DNA of 64,000 bases, taken from contig CAIWDD010000092.1 in NCBI GenBank assembly GCA_903911355.1, positions 1-64,000 on the forward strand, given 5' to 3'. The notes below the pieces were generated by a model. It saw nothing but the letters and a program-made list of their open reading frames with translations. It ran no database searches and was not told the origin of the DNA. This DNA comes from an uncultured Nodularia sp. (GTDB taxonomy: Bacteria; Cyanobacteriota; Cyanobacteriia; Cyanobacteriales; Nostocaceae). Position numbers and translations under genes: made by a program. Shown one piece after another: positions 1 to 7,436 of the stretch (positions are counted from its first letter, which is position 1; each line of letters starts with the position of its first letter).

Positions 1-22
1 GGTAAGGGTTTAGAATGGAGGG

Positions 23-426
23 GTACGCTTCCCTCTGGGAAGTGGAATTAATGGAAACGCTTTTATGCTCCCACTCCAAACTGTCTAAAAAGGAGTACGC
101 TTCCCTCTGGGAAGTGGAATTAATGGAAACTGTATCTCAATAGAAGAGTAACCCAAATTCTCTAGGTACGCTTCCCTCTGGGAAGTGGAATTAATGGAAA
201 CAGATTTGGGCTCCGGCTCCGCAGCCGGTTTTTTGTTGGCGTACGCTTCCCTCTGGGAAGTGGAATTAATGGAAACGAATCTTGTATGATGCCGTATTCG
301 GGCTTCAAACTTAAGGTACGCTTCCCTCTGGGAAGTGGAATTAATGGAAACACAAAGCTATGACTAGTAGTTCATAGCTTTGTAAATTAGGTACGCTTCC
401 CTCTGGGAAGTGGAATTAATAGAAAC
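23..426 (+). CRISPR. CRISPR array, six repeats, continuing beyond the left edge
   Basis: Six 36-bp repeats lie at 23-58, 95-130, 166-201, 241-276, 316-351 and 391-426, separated by five unrelated spacers of 35-39 bp. The repeat starts GTACGCTTCC, contains the palindrome CTTCCC-TCT-GGGAAG and ends TTAATGGAAAC. The last copy has a G-to-A change near its 3' end (AATAGAAAC). A degenerate last repeat and a GAAAC-type 3' end suggest transcription on the plus strand with the leader to the left, outside the window. Bases 1-22 would be part of another spacer. No cas genes are present here, so the subtype is not assigned. Confidence 0.96.
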
Positions 427-552
427 CAAAAAACAACTCTCGCTGTCTAGCATTGTTTGAAAGGATTCACTCATCTTTATTTAGTATTTACATCTAGTTC
501 AGCAATCTGCCTTATCATTCATCAAACATTCATTTCAAAGGGATTGGAAATT

Positions 553-1011
553 ATGATCAGAATTCTTAATAGTGTAACAGCACTTCTATTATTTGCTTTA
601 GTCAATATCACCACCTTATCAACAACGGTAAAAGCACAGGATTCAAATGTAGAAAAAGAAAATTTTACTGTTTCACTCAAAAGTTGCGATCGCTCAGTAA
701 AAATTATCAAGTGTAATCTTTTACTAACTAGCAAAAAAAAGCTTAATATTCAAGTAAATGGTCGATATAGTAGAATATTTGATAGGGTTGGAAATGAGTA
801 TAATGCTGCATCGGTGCAAGTAGGTAATACTGAAGATTATTATCGTGTAAATAAACAATTCTTGGAGGGGATTCCTACAAAATTAATTTTAACATTTAAT
901 GAAATCCCACCAGAGGTTAAAGAAATAGCTGTTCTTGACATTAGCTATGATTATTACGGTGATAACATTGAATTCCGCAACATTGTCATTTTTAATAGAG
1001 TAAAAAAATAG
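553..1011 (+). CDS. small secreted protein of unknown function
   Basis: 152-residue protein that I do not recognise. The ATG at 553 is preferred over the upstream in-frame TTG at 457, because it is followed directly by a typical signal peptide: MIR, a hydrophobic run to about residue 23, then a polar stretch ending VKAQ near residue 29. The mature part is rich in beta-strand-like alternation and has a Cys pair (KSCDRS and IIKCNLL), possibly a disulfide. It lies just after the last CRISPR repeat. Probably exported to the periplasm; no enzyme motif is visible. Confidence 0.6.
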   Translation: MIRILNSVTALLLFALVNITTLSTTVKAQDSNVEKENFTVSLKSCDRSVKIIKCNLLLTSKKKLNIQVNGRYSRIFDRVGNEYNAASVQVGNTEDYYRVNKQFLEGIPTKLILTFNEIPPEVKEIAVLDISYDYYGDNIEFRNIVIFNRVKK

Positions 1012-1104
1012 CAAATATATAGCAATTCTAATTGATCCGTGAGAGTTCAACAAGCCTCAAATCCTTATAAAATGGGGACAAAATACCCAATGAATCCAAG
1101 CGCC

Positions 1105-1139
1105 GGCGATCGCTCGTACCTTTTGCACTAGCGATCGCC
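1105..1139 (+). terminator. stem-loop made of two HIP1 sites
   Basis: GGCGATCGCT at 1105-1114 and AGCGATCGCC at 1130-1139 form a perfect 10-bp stem with a 15-nt loop, followed by ATATTTTTTG. It could terminate transcription of the gene ending at 1011, about 95 bp upstream. The alternative is a chance pairing of two HIP1 octamers. Confidence 0.45.
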
Positions 1140-1154
1140 ATATTTTTTGACTGG

Positions 1155-1184
1155 TTCCCTCTAGGAAGTGGAATTAATGTAAAC
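1155..1184 (+). repeat. isolated degenerate CRISPR repeat
   Basis: Thirty bases match positions 7-36 of the CRISPR repeat with two mismatches (CTCTAGGAAG instead of CTCTGGGAAG, and AATGTAAAC instead of AATGGAAAC). It lies 728 bp beyond the last array repeat, in the same orientation, and has no partner repeat nearby. Confidence 0.8.
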
Positions 1185-1376
1185 TCAAGACTACTAGAGG
1201 TATGTTGAATATCGTTATGTGATTATTGTTGATATCAAAGTATGATGACTGGCAAAACTTTGTCGTTAATTAACTTTTTTGCTTAATTACTTTGTCCTAG
1301 TATTACATATTCCATCGCCAAGTGTGTGGTAGTTTATTTTTGCACAACCTCCTTAATTTCCCAAGCCACGGAAGCT

Positions 1377-2015
1377 ATGACACTTAATTTATACTTACTG
1401 CGACATGGAGAAACTACTTTTAGCCAAAGTGGTAATTTTTGTGGTCAAACTGATGCAGACTTGACTACAGCAGGAATGGAAATGGCGGAGAGTTTTGCTA
1501 ATGTTTATCAAAAATTGGACTGGTCAGCGGTTTATGTTAGCCCCATGAAGCGCACAATAGCAACGGCCAAGCCGTTTTGTGATGCTGTGGGTGTCAAGAT
1601 GCAGTTGCGTGACGGATTGAGGGAAGGTAGTTATGGCGAATGGGAAACTAAAAGTAAATCCTTTGTGCAAGAGAATTACTCAGAAAACTATGTTAAATGG
1701 TTAACAGAACCGGCCTGGAATGCGCCCCTAGGTGGAGAAACGGCGGTAGAGATTGCTAACCGTTCTATGTCGGTAATTGCTGAAATTCAAGAAAAACATC
1801 CCCAAGGTAATGTTTTAGTAGTTTCCCATAAAGCTACAATTCGGATTATGCTTTGTAGTTTACTGGGAATTGATTTAGGACGCTATCGCTATCGGGTCAA
1901 TATTTTAGTTGCATCGGTAAGTATGCTTAAATTTGATGTTAATGGTCCCTTGTTAGAAATATTAGGCGATCGCCATCACATACCCGCTCATCTGCGCTCT
2001 CGTCCGGGAACTTGA
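1377..2015 (+). CDS. histidine phosphatase family protein (phosphoglycerate mutase-like)
   Basis: 212-residue enzyme of the branch-1 histidine phosphatase superfamily. The ATG at 1377 puts the phospho-accepting RHGET motif at residues 9-13, its usual place; an upstream in-frame GTG at 1326 would add 17 atypical residues. The second catalytic His is in VVSHKA near residue 154, and the Arg of SPMKRTIATA about 20 residues past the middle of the N-terminal half also fits the phosphate pocket. Family members act on phosphoglycerate, alpha-ribazole phosphate (CobC) or other phosphoesters; the substrate here cannot be told from the sequence. It stands alone. Confidence 0.85.
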   Translation: MTLNLYLLRHGETTFSQSGNFCGQTDADLTTAGMEMAESFANVYQKLDWSAVYVSPMKRTIATAKPFCDAVGVKMQLRDGLREGSYGEWETKSKSFVQENYSENYVKWLTEPAWNAPLGGETAVEIANRSMSVIAEIQEKHPQGNVLVVSHKATIRIMLCSLLGIDLGRYRYRVNILVASVSMLKFDVNGPLLEILGDRHHIPAHLRSRPGT

Positions 2016-2245
2016 TCCTAGGTTCTGGGTATAAGTTAACCTTGAAATCATACTCAATTACAAAGTGCGATCGCCGATCCTGTAAGGTGCGTTAATGAAA
2101 TGTAACACGCCTTTTTTTTTATTGATGCAGCAAGCAGAGTTAGAGGTAATATGATAGATAGGTTAGGTTAGGGAAACAATGGCTTTTTGCTGCTCTACGT
2201 CAGGATAGAGTGAATTTAGGTAATAACGGAGGTAACAAAACCTTA

Positions 2246-2470
2246 ATGGAAAGTCGTATCCATATCCATCCAGATATTTGTAATGGAAGACCAATTATAA
2301 CTGGAACCCGAATTTCTGTGCAAACAATTATGGAATTTTTGGGAGCAGGAGATTCTATTGAAGAAGTCCTTGAAGAATATCCTTCTCTAAATCGAGAAGA
2401 TATTTATGCGTGTATCCAATTTGCAGCAAGATTGATGGCGAATCACTATGAAGTAAGAAAAATTGCATGA
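2246..2470 (+). CDS. DUF433 family antitoxin
   Basis: 74-residue protein with the DUF433 signature: ICNGRPIITGTRISV near residue 12, then the MEFLGAGDSIEEVLEEYP helix-turn-helix-like part. The family is the usual antitoxin partner of DUF5615 PIN-like toxins. The ATG at 2246 follows GGAGGT at 2229-2234 at a slightly long spacing; an earlier in-frame GTG at 2210 is less likely. Its stop overlaps the start of the next gene by 4 bp (ATGA), which implies translational coupling. Confidence 0.85.
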   Translation: MESRIHIHPDICNGRPIITGTRISVQTIMEFLGAGDSIEEVLEEYPSLNREDIYACIQFAARLMANHYEVRKIA

Positions 2471-2808
2471 ATGGTTTTTTCTTCGATGAAAATTTACCAG
2501 CTAAAATCCTGTTCACTCCATCTTTACCCATCGTTCATGTTTCGGTTTTAGGTACGAGTCCAAGTGATACGGAAATTTGGCAATATGCAAAGGATAAAAA
2601 ACTGGTTATTGTTACGAAAGATGCAGACTTTTCTGATCGACTAATGCTTGACTTTTCCCCACCTAAAGTAGTACATCTCCGTTTTGGCAATATGCGAAAA
2701 CGCGAATTTCATCAGTTTTTAGCTCGTACTTGGCCACAGGTTGAAGCCTTGGTAATTGACCATAAATTGGTTAATGTCTATTTAGATATAATTGAAGCAT
2801 TTAGATAA
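2467..2808 (+). CDS. DUF5615 PIN-like toxin
   Basis: 113-residue protein with the DUF5615 hallmarks: FFDENLP near the N-terminus, SDTEIWQYAKDKKLVIVTKDADF in the middle and VVHLRFGNM further on. The acidic residues of DENLP and TKDADF match the metal-binding positions of PIN-fold nucleases. It overlaps the DUF433 gene by 4 bp and forms with it a toxin-antitoxin pair that is very common in cyanobacteria. An RNase activity is inferred from the family, not shown. Confidence 0.88.
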   Translation: MNGFFFDENLPAKILFTPSLPIVHVSVLGTSPSDTEIWQYAKDKKLVIVTKDADFSDRLMLDFSPPKVVHLRFGNMRKREFHQFLARTWPQVEALVIDHKLVNVYLDIIEAFR

Positions 2809-2956
2809 TTTTTGCTAACATTCAGTGCGATCGCCGATAATAAAACTTGTAATTCTTGCTTTATAAAAATAGAAATAAATCCTATAAGTCAGGTTTAATT
2901 GACAATAATATGTTATATTAAATAGCGTGATGACCGCTACATAAATATCAGTTGAT

Positions 2957-3295
2957 ATGATTGCTGAACATATCCTGGCTAAAGAATTCACAAGAGTCGT
3001 AACTCAATATTACCCAACACTTGGGGAATTACTAGACGGGTGTCATGTGAAAGTTATCACCTGTTTTTGGGGACGACCAGCTAGACGTTTGCAATATATA
3101 GGAATTTATTGCTGTGAAGAAATACTCCCTCATGTGCAAGGGCAAAAACATATACTCAGAGAACTAGCACATAATATGGGGCTAGTGGAAGTAGTCTGTA
3201 TGAACGCGAAGCGACTGCTACGCGATCCCATGTCCAAGCTCAAGCAGACCAATCCCCGGTTGTGGTTGGAATTGCAATGGGTGACAACTAAATAG
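2957..3295 (+). CDS. hypothetical protein
   Basis: 112-residue protein that I do not recognise. It starts with an ATG at 2957 and ends 12 bp before the flavin oxidoreductase gene, so the two may be co-transcribed. It contains CFWGRPARRLQYIGIYCCEE in the middle. The segment around 3201-3230 (GCGAAGCGACTGCTACGCGATC) looks like a small palindromic repeat of the kind dispersed in Nostocales genomes and may be an insertion within the coding region. No membrane segment is seen. Confidence 0.5.
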   Translation: MIAEHILAKEFTRVVTQYYPTLGELLDGCHVKVITCFWGRPARRLQYIGIYCCEEILPHVQGQKHILRELAHNMGLVEVVCMNAKRLLRDPMSKLKQTNPRLWLELQWVTTK

Positions 3296-3307
3296 CGATC
3301 GCCAAAA

Positions 3308-4312
3308 ATGAAAACCGGAATTTTTTGCAATTACGAAAATCATCATCAAAATACTAGTCACAGCATCTGGGAACAGGTAGCGCTAGTAAAAGAGGCGGAA
3401 AGTTTAGGTTTTGATTCAGCTTGGGTCAGTGAACATCATTTTAATGAGTTCAATCTCAGCTCATCTATGTTGGTGTTAATGGCACACCTTGCGGGACTAA
3501 CCTCAACTATTCAATTAGGTACAGCAGCAGTATTATTACCATTTCATAACCCGATCCGAGTAGCGGAAGACATTGCTACTCTAGATAATTTGTGTAATGG
3601 TAGATTATTATTTGGCGTAGCTAAAGGTGGGCCATTTCCCCAACATAATAAGCATTTTGGCACACCCATGGGGGAATCTCGCGCCAAAATGTTAGAGGCG
3701 ATCGCCCTGATTCAACAGCTGCTGTATGATGCTGATGTTTCATTTAACGGAGAGTATTATCAATGCGATCGCTTGACAATTACCCCCAAACCCTTGCAGC
3801 ATAGAATCCCAGTTTACATAGCCACTGGTGATGATCAAGGTATACAATTTGCGGCTGAAAATTCCTTTGGCTTAATGGGGGGGCCGCCATTCTCCTTAGA
3901 GAGATTAAAAAATACCGTCGCTAAATATCGAGATGTGAATCCTAGTGGCGCTGAGAAACTAGTATTAGCACGGTTCTTTTATGTTGGTAAAACAAACGAT
4001 GAAGCCATCAGCGCCGCATTACCATTCATCCGTAAATTCAGCCAAAAAATGCAAGCCAACACGGCGCAAATCATCCAGAAAGGCTCAAATCCTCACCAGA
4101 AACCATTTGACCGCACAAATATTTGTTTTGATGAGGACTACTTAATTGAGAACTCAATTATTGGTGATGTGAGGACTTGTCGCGACAAAATCACCAGATT
4201 TCAGGACGAGTTAAATCTCAACACATTAGCGCTCAAACCCTCCTCCTTTGTTTTGCAAAACAACTTAGAGAGTTTGCAGCGTTACAACCAAGAGGTTCGG
4301 AATTATGTCTAA
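3308..4312 (+). CDS. LLM-class flavin-dependent oxidoreductase
   Basis: 334-residue luciferase-like monooxygenase. Typical features are the N-terminal W-V-S-E-H-H-F motif (residues 38-44), the LGTAAVLLPFHNPIRVAEDI segment around residue 75 and RLLFGVAKGG near residue 98. These enzymes use reduced flavin and oxygen; the substrate is not predictable. Length is normal for the family. It overlaps the next gene by 8 bp, so the two form an operon whose second member belongs to a family that also flanks hupW at the far end of the hydrogenase region. Confidence 0.85.
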   Translation: MKTGIFCNYENHHQNTSHSIWEQVALVKEAESLGFDSAWVSEHHFNEFNLSSSMLVLMAHLAGLTSTIQLGTAAVLLPFHNPIRVAEDIATLDNLCNGRLLFGVAKGGPFPQHNKHFGTPMGESRAKMLEAIALIQQLLYDADVSFNGEYYQCDRLTITPKPLQHRIPVYIATGDDQGIQFAAENSFGLMGGPPFSLERLKNTVAKYRDVNPSGAEKLVLARFFYVGKTNDEAISAALPFIRKFSQKMQANTAQIIQKGSNPHQKPFDRTNICFDEDYLIENSIIGDVRTCRDKITRFQDELNLNTLALKPSSFVLQNNLESLQRYNQEVRNYV

Positions 4313-4676
4313 ACTACACCAGCTTCCTCCTGATGATTTACCTCCCACCGAGGTGACAAAACAAGATGGAATGCTGCATCTGGAGTTAGAGCGGTCTACT
4401 GGTATATGCTTTTTTCAGGCCTGCGATCGCATTACTCAAGTACTCTTATCTAAATGTCAATGGTATCTCACCAAGAATAGTACCACCCTGACACTAATCA
4501 TTGACTGCCCTGACATAGTATCTTACTGGCATATAGTCAGTAATATTCCCCAGTTAGGAAACAGGCTAGAACGGTTTACCAGTGATGCCAAAATTCGCGT
4601 TTATCCTCCCTTTGGCAAAGGTACACCCTTTGAAATCAGGGTAAATGAGATTTCCGCTTATCGGGATTGGCTCTAA
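4305..4676 (+). CDS. conserved small protein, paralogue of the gene next to hupW
   Basis: 123-residue protein of unknown function. It is clearly homologous to the 124-residue product of 21718-22092. Both share CDR..Q.LLS.C.WY.T, then TL.I.CPD.V..W, then AKIRV.PP...G.PFE.RV.E.S.YRDW at the C-terminus. The conservation runs the whole length except the first 25 residues. No known fold, metal site or membrane segment is recognised. It overlaps the upstream flavoenzyme gene and converges on hypB across a strong stem-loop. A role linked to the uptake hydrogenase is only a guess from position. Confidence 0.7.
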   Translation: MSKLHQLPPDDLPPTEVTKQDGMLHLELERSTGICFFQACDRITQVLLSKCQWYLTKNSTTLTLIIDCPDIVSYWHIVSNIPQLGNRLERFTSDAKIRVYPPFGKGTPFEIRVNEISAYRDWL

Positions 4677-4701
4677 TACCCAACCTGTCACATTATATTC
4701 A

Positions 4702-4724
4702 CCCTTCCCCGGCCGCGGGAAGGG
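4702..4724. terminator. bidirectional terminator between convergent genes
   Basis: CCCTTCCC (4702-4709) and GGGAAGGG (4717-4724) form a perfect 8-bp stem with a 7-nt GC-rich loop. It lies between the plus-strand gene ending at 4676 and the end of hypB on the minus strand at 4728, so it could stop both transcripts. Confidence 0.7.
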
Positions 4725-4727
4725 AAT

Positions 4728-5582
4728 TTAACTGAGTTCAACAGAAACTGGGAGAAAATCAGCAACTGTTGCTGATAACCACCCATACCAACCTTCTAAA
4801 CCCATACCAGTAGTAGCAGAAACCTGGAAAACTTGAATTTTAGGGTTAACCTGTCGCGCATACTCAATACATTTTTCTACATCAAACTGTACATAAGGCA
4901 ATAAATCAACCTTAGTGAGAATCATAATTTCACTAGCGCGGAACATATGGGGATATTTTATCGGCTTATCTTCTCCCTCAGTCACCGAGAGAATCACTAC
5001 CTTAGCTTGTTCTCCCAAATCAAATAAAGCTGGACATACTAAATTGCCCACATTTTCAATCATCACCACAGAATTGAGAGGGGGGTTTAACTGCTGTAAA
5101 CCCCTAGCAATCATAGCAGCTTCTAAATGACAACCAGTACCAGTATTAATCTGCACAACCTTACAGCCTGTTTCCTGAATCTTTTGAGCGTCATTAGCTG
5201 TTTCTTGGTCCCCTTCAATCACACTAATAGGTAACTGATGTTTTAAATCTTCAATCGTCCGGGTAAGCAGAGTGGTTTTTCCAGCACCAGGAGAACTCAT
5301 TAAATTTAAAGCTAAAATATTCCGTCCTTGAAACCATCCCCGATTCTGGGCTGCTAACAAATTATTTTTAGCTAAAATATCTTGTTCTAAAGATATAGTT
5401 GTGCCATGAATTTTAGCATGAATTTGAGACTCTTCACCCAGATGATCATGGGAATGGGTAATTACAGTACCATCAGGTAAACTGTGAGTATGAGTGTGGT
5501 GATGATTATGTTCCACCTCACCTGTGGCTAAATTAGTGATTGTACTGTGAGCATTATCAGAGCAACCGCAGGTTACACACAT
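4728..5582 (-). CDS. hypB: hydrogenase nickel incorporation GTPase HypB
   Basis: 284-residue SIMIBI-class GTPase that delivers nickel to the HupL large subunit together with HypA. The N-terminus has the MCVTCGCSD metal motif (Cys2, Cys5, Cys7) and a His-rich stretch around residues 25-50 (HNHHHTHTH and HSHDH) that can store nickel. The P-loop is SSPGAGKTTLL near residue 92; switch and base-binding motifs include EGDQETANDA and LTKVDLLP. It is the last gene of the leftward hyp operon and its start overlaps the end of hypA by 10 bp. Confidence 0.97.
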   Translation of the reverse strand: MCVTCGCSDNAHSTITNLATGEVEHNHHHTHTHSLPDGTVITHSHDHLGEESQIHAKIHGTTISLEQDILAKNNLLAAQNRGWFQGRNILALNLMSSPGAGKTTLLTRTIEDLKHQLPISVIEGDQETANDAQKIQETGCKVVQINTGTGCHLEAAMIARGLQQLNPPLNSVVMIENVGNLVCPALFDLGEQAKVVILSVTEGEDKPIKYPHMFRASEIMILTKVDLLPYVQFDVEKCIEYARQVNPKIQVFQVSATTGMGLEGWYGWLSATVADFLPVSVELS

Positions 5583-5914
5583 AATTCCTCTATTTCTATT
5601 TCTTTAATTTTCAGTTCTTCACCGGTTATTAAATCTAATTCCACGCTACCACAGCCACATATACCAAAAGGTTTATTTAAACTTATTTCCGCTTTGCAAG
5701 TACGACAGCGTGCTAAACCAGGGATTATGTTAATTTCTAATATGGCTCCTACTAATACTGTACCTTGAGTACAGATGTCAAAACAAAACTCTATAGCTTC
5801 CGGTAAAATCGCCGAAAGTGCGCCAATTTCTAAAACTACGCGGTTAACTTTTGCCCCTTGGGCCTGTTCGCTCACAATAGCGACAATATTTTGTGTAATT
5901 CCTAATTCGTGCAT
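5573..5914 (-). CDS. hypA: hydrogenase nickel metallochaperone HypA
   Basis: 113-residue zinc/nickel protein. The start is set at the ATG at 5914 because HypA must begin MHELGIT, His2 being the nickel ligand; a longer in-frame reading from 5947 would bury it. The zinc site is formed by CRTCKAEI and CGCGSVEL near residues 72-90. One Cys of the usual second CxxC pair is displaced (ICGCGS). HypA hands nickel to HypB. It sits between hypE and hypB in the operon. Confidence 0.95.
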   Translation of the reverse strand: MHELGITQNIVAIVSEQAQGAKVNRVVLEIGALSAILPEAIEFCFDICTQGTVLVGAILEINIIPGLARCRTCKAEISLNKPFGICGCGSVELDLITGEELKIKEIEIEELCV

Positions 5915-5956
5915 ATTTTGATCAGATTTGAAACCACAGATGCACACAGATAAAAA

Positions 5957-7054
5957 TTAACAAATTCTCGGTAATTGTTCCCCCACCAACATATCAACAA
6001 TTCTTTGAGTCCCAAAAGTTGTTTGTAATAAGACAACTCCCGGAGGTGAGGCGATAACCTCACCAATTATACCAGCATCTTTACCGGCTGGGTGGGACTT
6101 CATCGCTGATAATACAGTTTCTGCGTGATTACCCCCTACCACCACCACTAATTTACCTTCATTAGCTAAATATAAAGGGTCTAAACCTAATATTTCACAA
6201 ACTCCTTGTACCTCTTCCCGTATAGGAATAGATGCTTCATCGACACGAATACCCACATCAGAACTGAGAGAAAATTCATTTAGAACCGTCGCTAAACCGC
6301 CCCGTGTAGCATCCCGCATCGCGTGAACTTCAGGACAAACATTAAGGATAGTTTGTACTAAACTGTGTAATGGTTGACAGTCACTTTCTATATGAGTTTC
6401 TAATGCTAATTCCCCACGGGCGATTAAAATCGCCGTACCATGATTTCCCAATTCACCATTAATAATTACTACGTCTCCCACTTGGATATTATGGGCAGAA
6501 ATGTTAATTCCTTCAGGAATTACCCCAATACCGGTAGTGTTAATAAATAGTTTATCCGCCGCGCCACGATGCACAACTTTAGTATCACCTGTAACAATCT
6601 GCACGCCAGCTGTTTGGGCGGCTAATTTCATACTCCCAACCACCCGGCGCAGGGTTTCTACAGGTAGACCTTCTTCTAAAATCACGCTACAAGTTAGGTA
6701 TAAAGGTGTAGCACCACTAACAGCTAAGTCGTTAATGGTACCATTAACGGCTAATTCCCCAATGTCACCACCGGGAAAAAATAAAGGGTCTACCACATAG
6801 GAATCTGTAGTAAATGCCAGTCTATCACCTTGTGCTGTGAGATTAGCTAATTTAATACTGGCTTGGTCTTCTAATTGCGCAAGAATTTGATTATCAAAAC
6901 TACTGACAAAAATATCCTCTATTAAATCCCGCATGGCTTTACCACCGCTACCGTGGGCGAGGGTAATATGAGTATCCGTGAGTTTACTTTTGCGGGGTTT
7001 TACGATTTTTTGTAATAGAGGATTTCGGCTTTGGTTGTTGGGGGAAATATTCAT
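5957..7054 (-). CDS. hypE: hydrogenase maturation protein HypE
   Basis: 365-residue member of the PurM/ThiL ATPase fold. HypE dehydrates the carbamoyl group, received from HypF on its C-terminal Cys, into the cyanide ligand of the NiFe centre. Here the protein ends PRIC, the required C-terminal cysteine. HGSGGKAMRDLI near residue 34 and FTTDSYVVDP near residue 77 are the ATP-binding segments. The N-terminal 30 residues are longer than in enterobacterial HypE. It belongs to the leftward operon between the tautomerase gene and hypA. Confidence 0.97.
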   Translation of the reverse strand: MNISPNNQSRNPLLQKIVKPRKSKLTDTHITLAHGSGGKAMRDLIEDIFVSSFDNQILAQLEDQASIKLANLTAQGDRLAFTTDSYVVDPLFFPGGDIGELAVNGTINDLAVSGATPLYLTCSVILEEGLPVETLRRVVGSMKLAAQTAGVQIVTGDTKVVHRGAADKLFINTTGIGVIPEGINISAHNIQVGDVVIINGELGNHGTAILIARGELALETHIESDCQPLHSLVQTILNVCPEVHAMRDATRGGLATVLNEFSLSSDVGIRVDEASIPIREEVQGVCEILGLDPLYLANEGKLVVVVGGNHAETVLSAMKSHPAGKDAGIIGEVIASPPGVVLLQTTFGTQRIVDMLVGEQLPRIC

Positions 7055-7123
7055 ATTTAAATGATTTTTTTAATAATTAAAATTTGGTAGATAGCTGACC
7101 CACTGAGTATAACCCAATTAATT

Positions 7124-7339
7124 TTAGATGCCTTTTTCTTGATGTCTCCCACTATGTTTATCAATATGTAATTGACCGCCTACAGCCCAATTTTCTCGAT
7201 CAAATTCATCAATATGTATGGTTATCCATTCTGGTTTAGCACCCAAGGTGTTAATCAGTGTTTCAGTTAGTGCTTTGACTAGCTGGCGCTTTTTCTCAAT
7301 TGAGTGTCCTTTGGCAAGTTGAACTGTAATGAATGGCAT
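7124..7339 (-). CDS. 4-oxalocrotonate tautomerase family protein within the hyp operon
   Basis: 71-residue protein with the tautomerase fold signature: after the initiator Met comes Pro2 (MPFITVQL), the catalytic base of the family. KRQLVKALTETLINTLG and WITIHIDEFDRENWAVGG follow as in other small tautomerases. The same gene lies between hypD and hypE in Nostoc PCC 7120 (asr0697), so the linkage is conserved, but its job in hydrogenase maturation is unknown. It is flanked by short gaps of about 70-100 bp. Confidence 0.88.
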   Translation of the reverse strand: MPFITVQLAKGHSIEKKRQLVKALTETLINTLGAKPEWITIHIDEFDRENWAVGGQLHIDKHSGRHQEKGI

Positions 7340-7436
7340 ATAATTGTCCTCTAAGTTTTGCTGGTTATTTACGTACTGTCAGTAGCTGTGGGGAGGAGGG
7401 AAGAGGGTATTTAATTGTTCATAAATCGGGTGGCTA

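Larger units (their letters stand above)
1012..1376. other. intergenic region with a HIP1 hairpin and an orphan CRISPR-like repeat
   Basis: No gene is seen here. The stretch holds a stem-loop built of two HIP1 octamers (1105-1139) and a single decayed copy of the CRISPR repeat (1155-1184). The rest is AT-rich and would include the promoter of the downstream phosphatase gene. Confidence 0.6.

Noticed and set aside
162-353. Minus-strand reading frame with repeated LPRGKRT units
   Set aside because: It is a translation of the CRISPR repeats and spacers; the peptide period equals the repeat-spacer period.
1105-1139. HIP1 octamers as operators
   Set aside because: GCGATCGC occurs throughout the window in genes and gaps and is a general cyanobacterial repeat, so single sites carry no regulatory meaning.
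3201-3230. Small palindrome in the gene at 2957 as an insertion element
   Set aside because: The GCGAAGCGACTGCTACGCGATC motif resembles other short dispersed palindromes (near 8590 and 57553), but alone it is too short to define an element or its ends.
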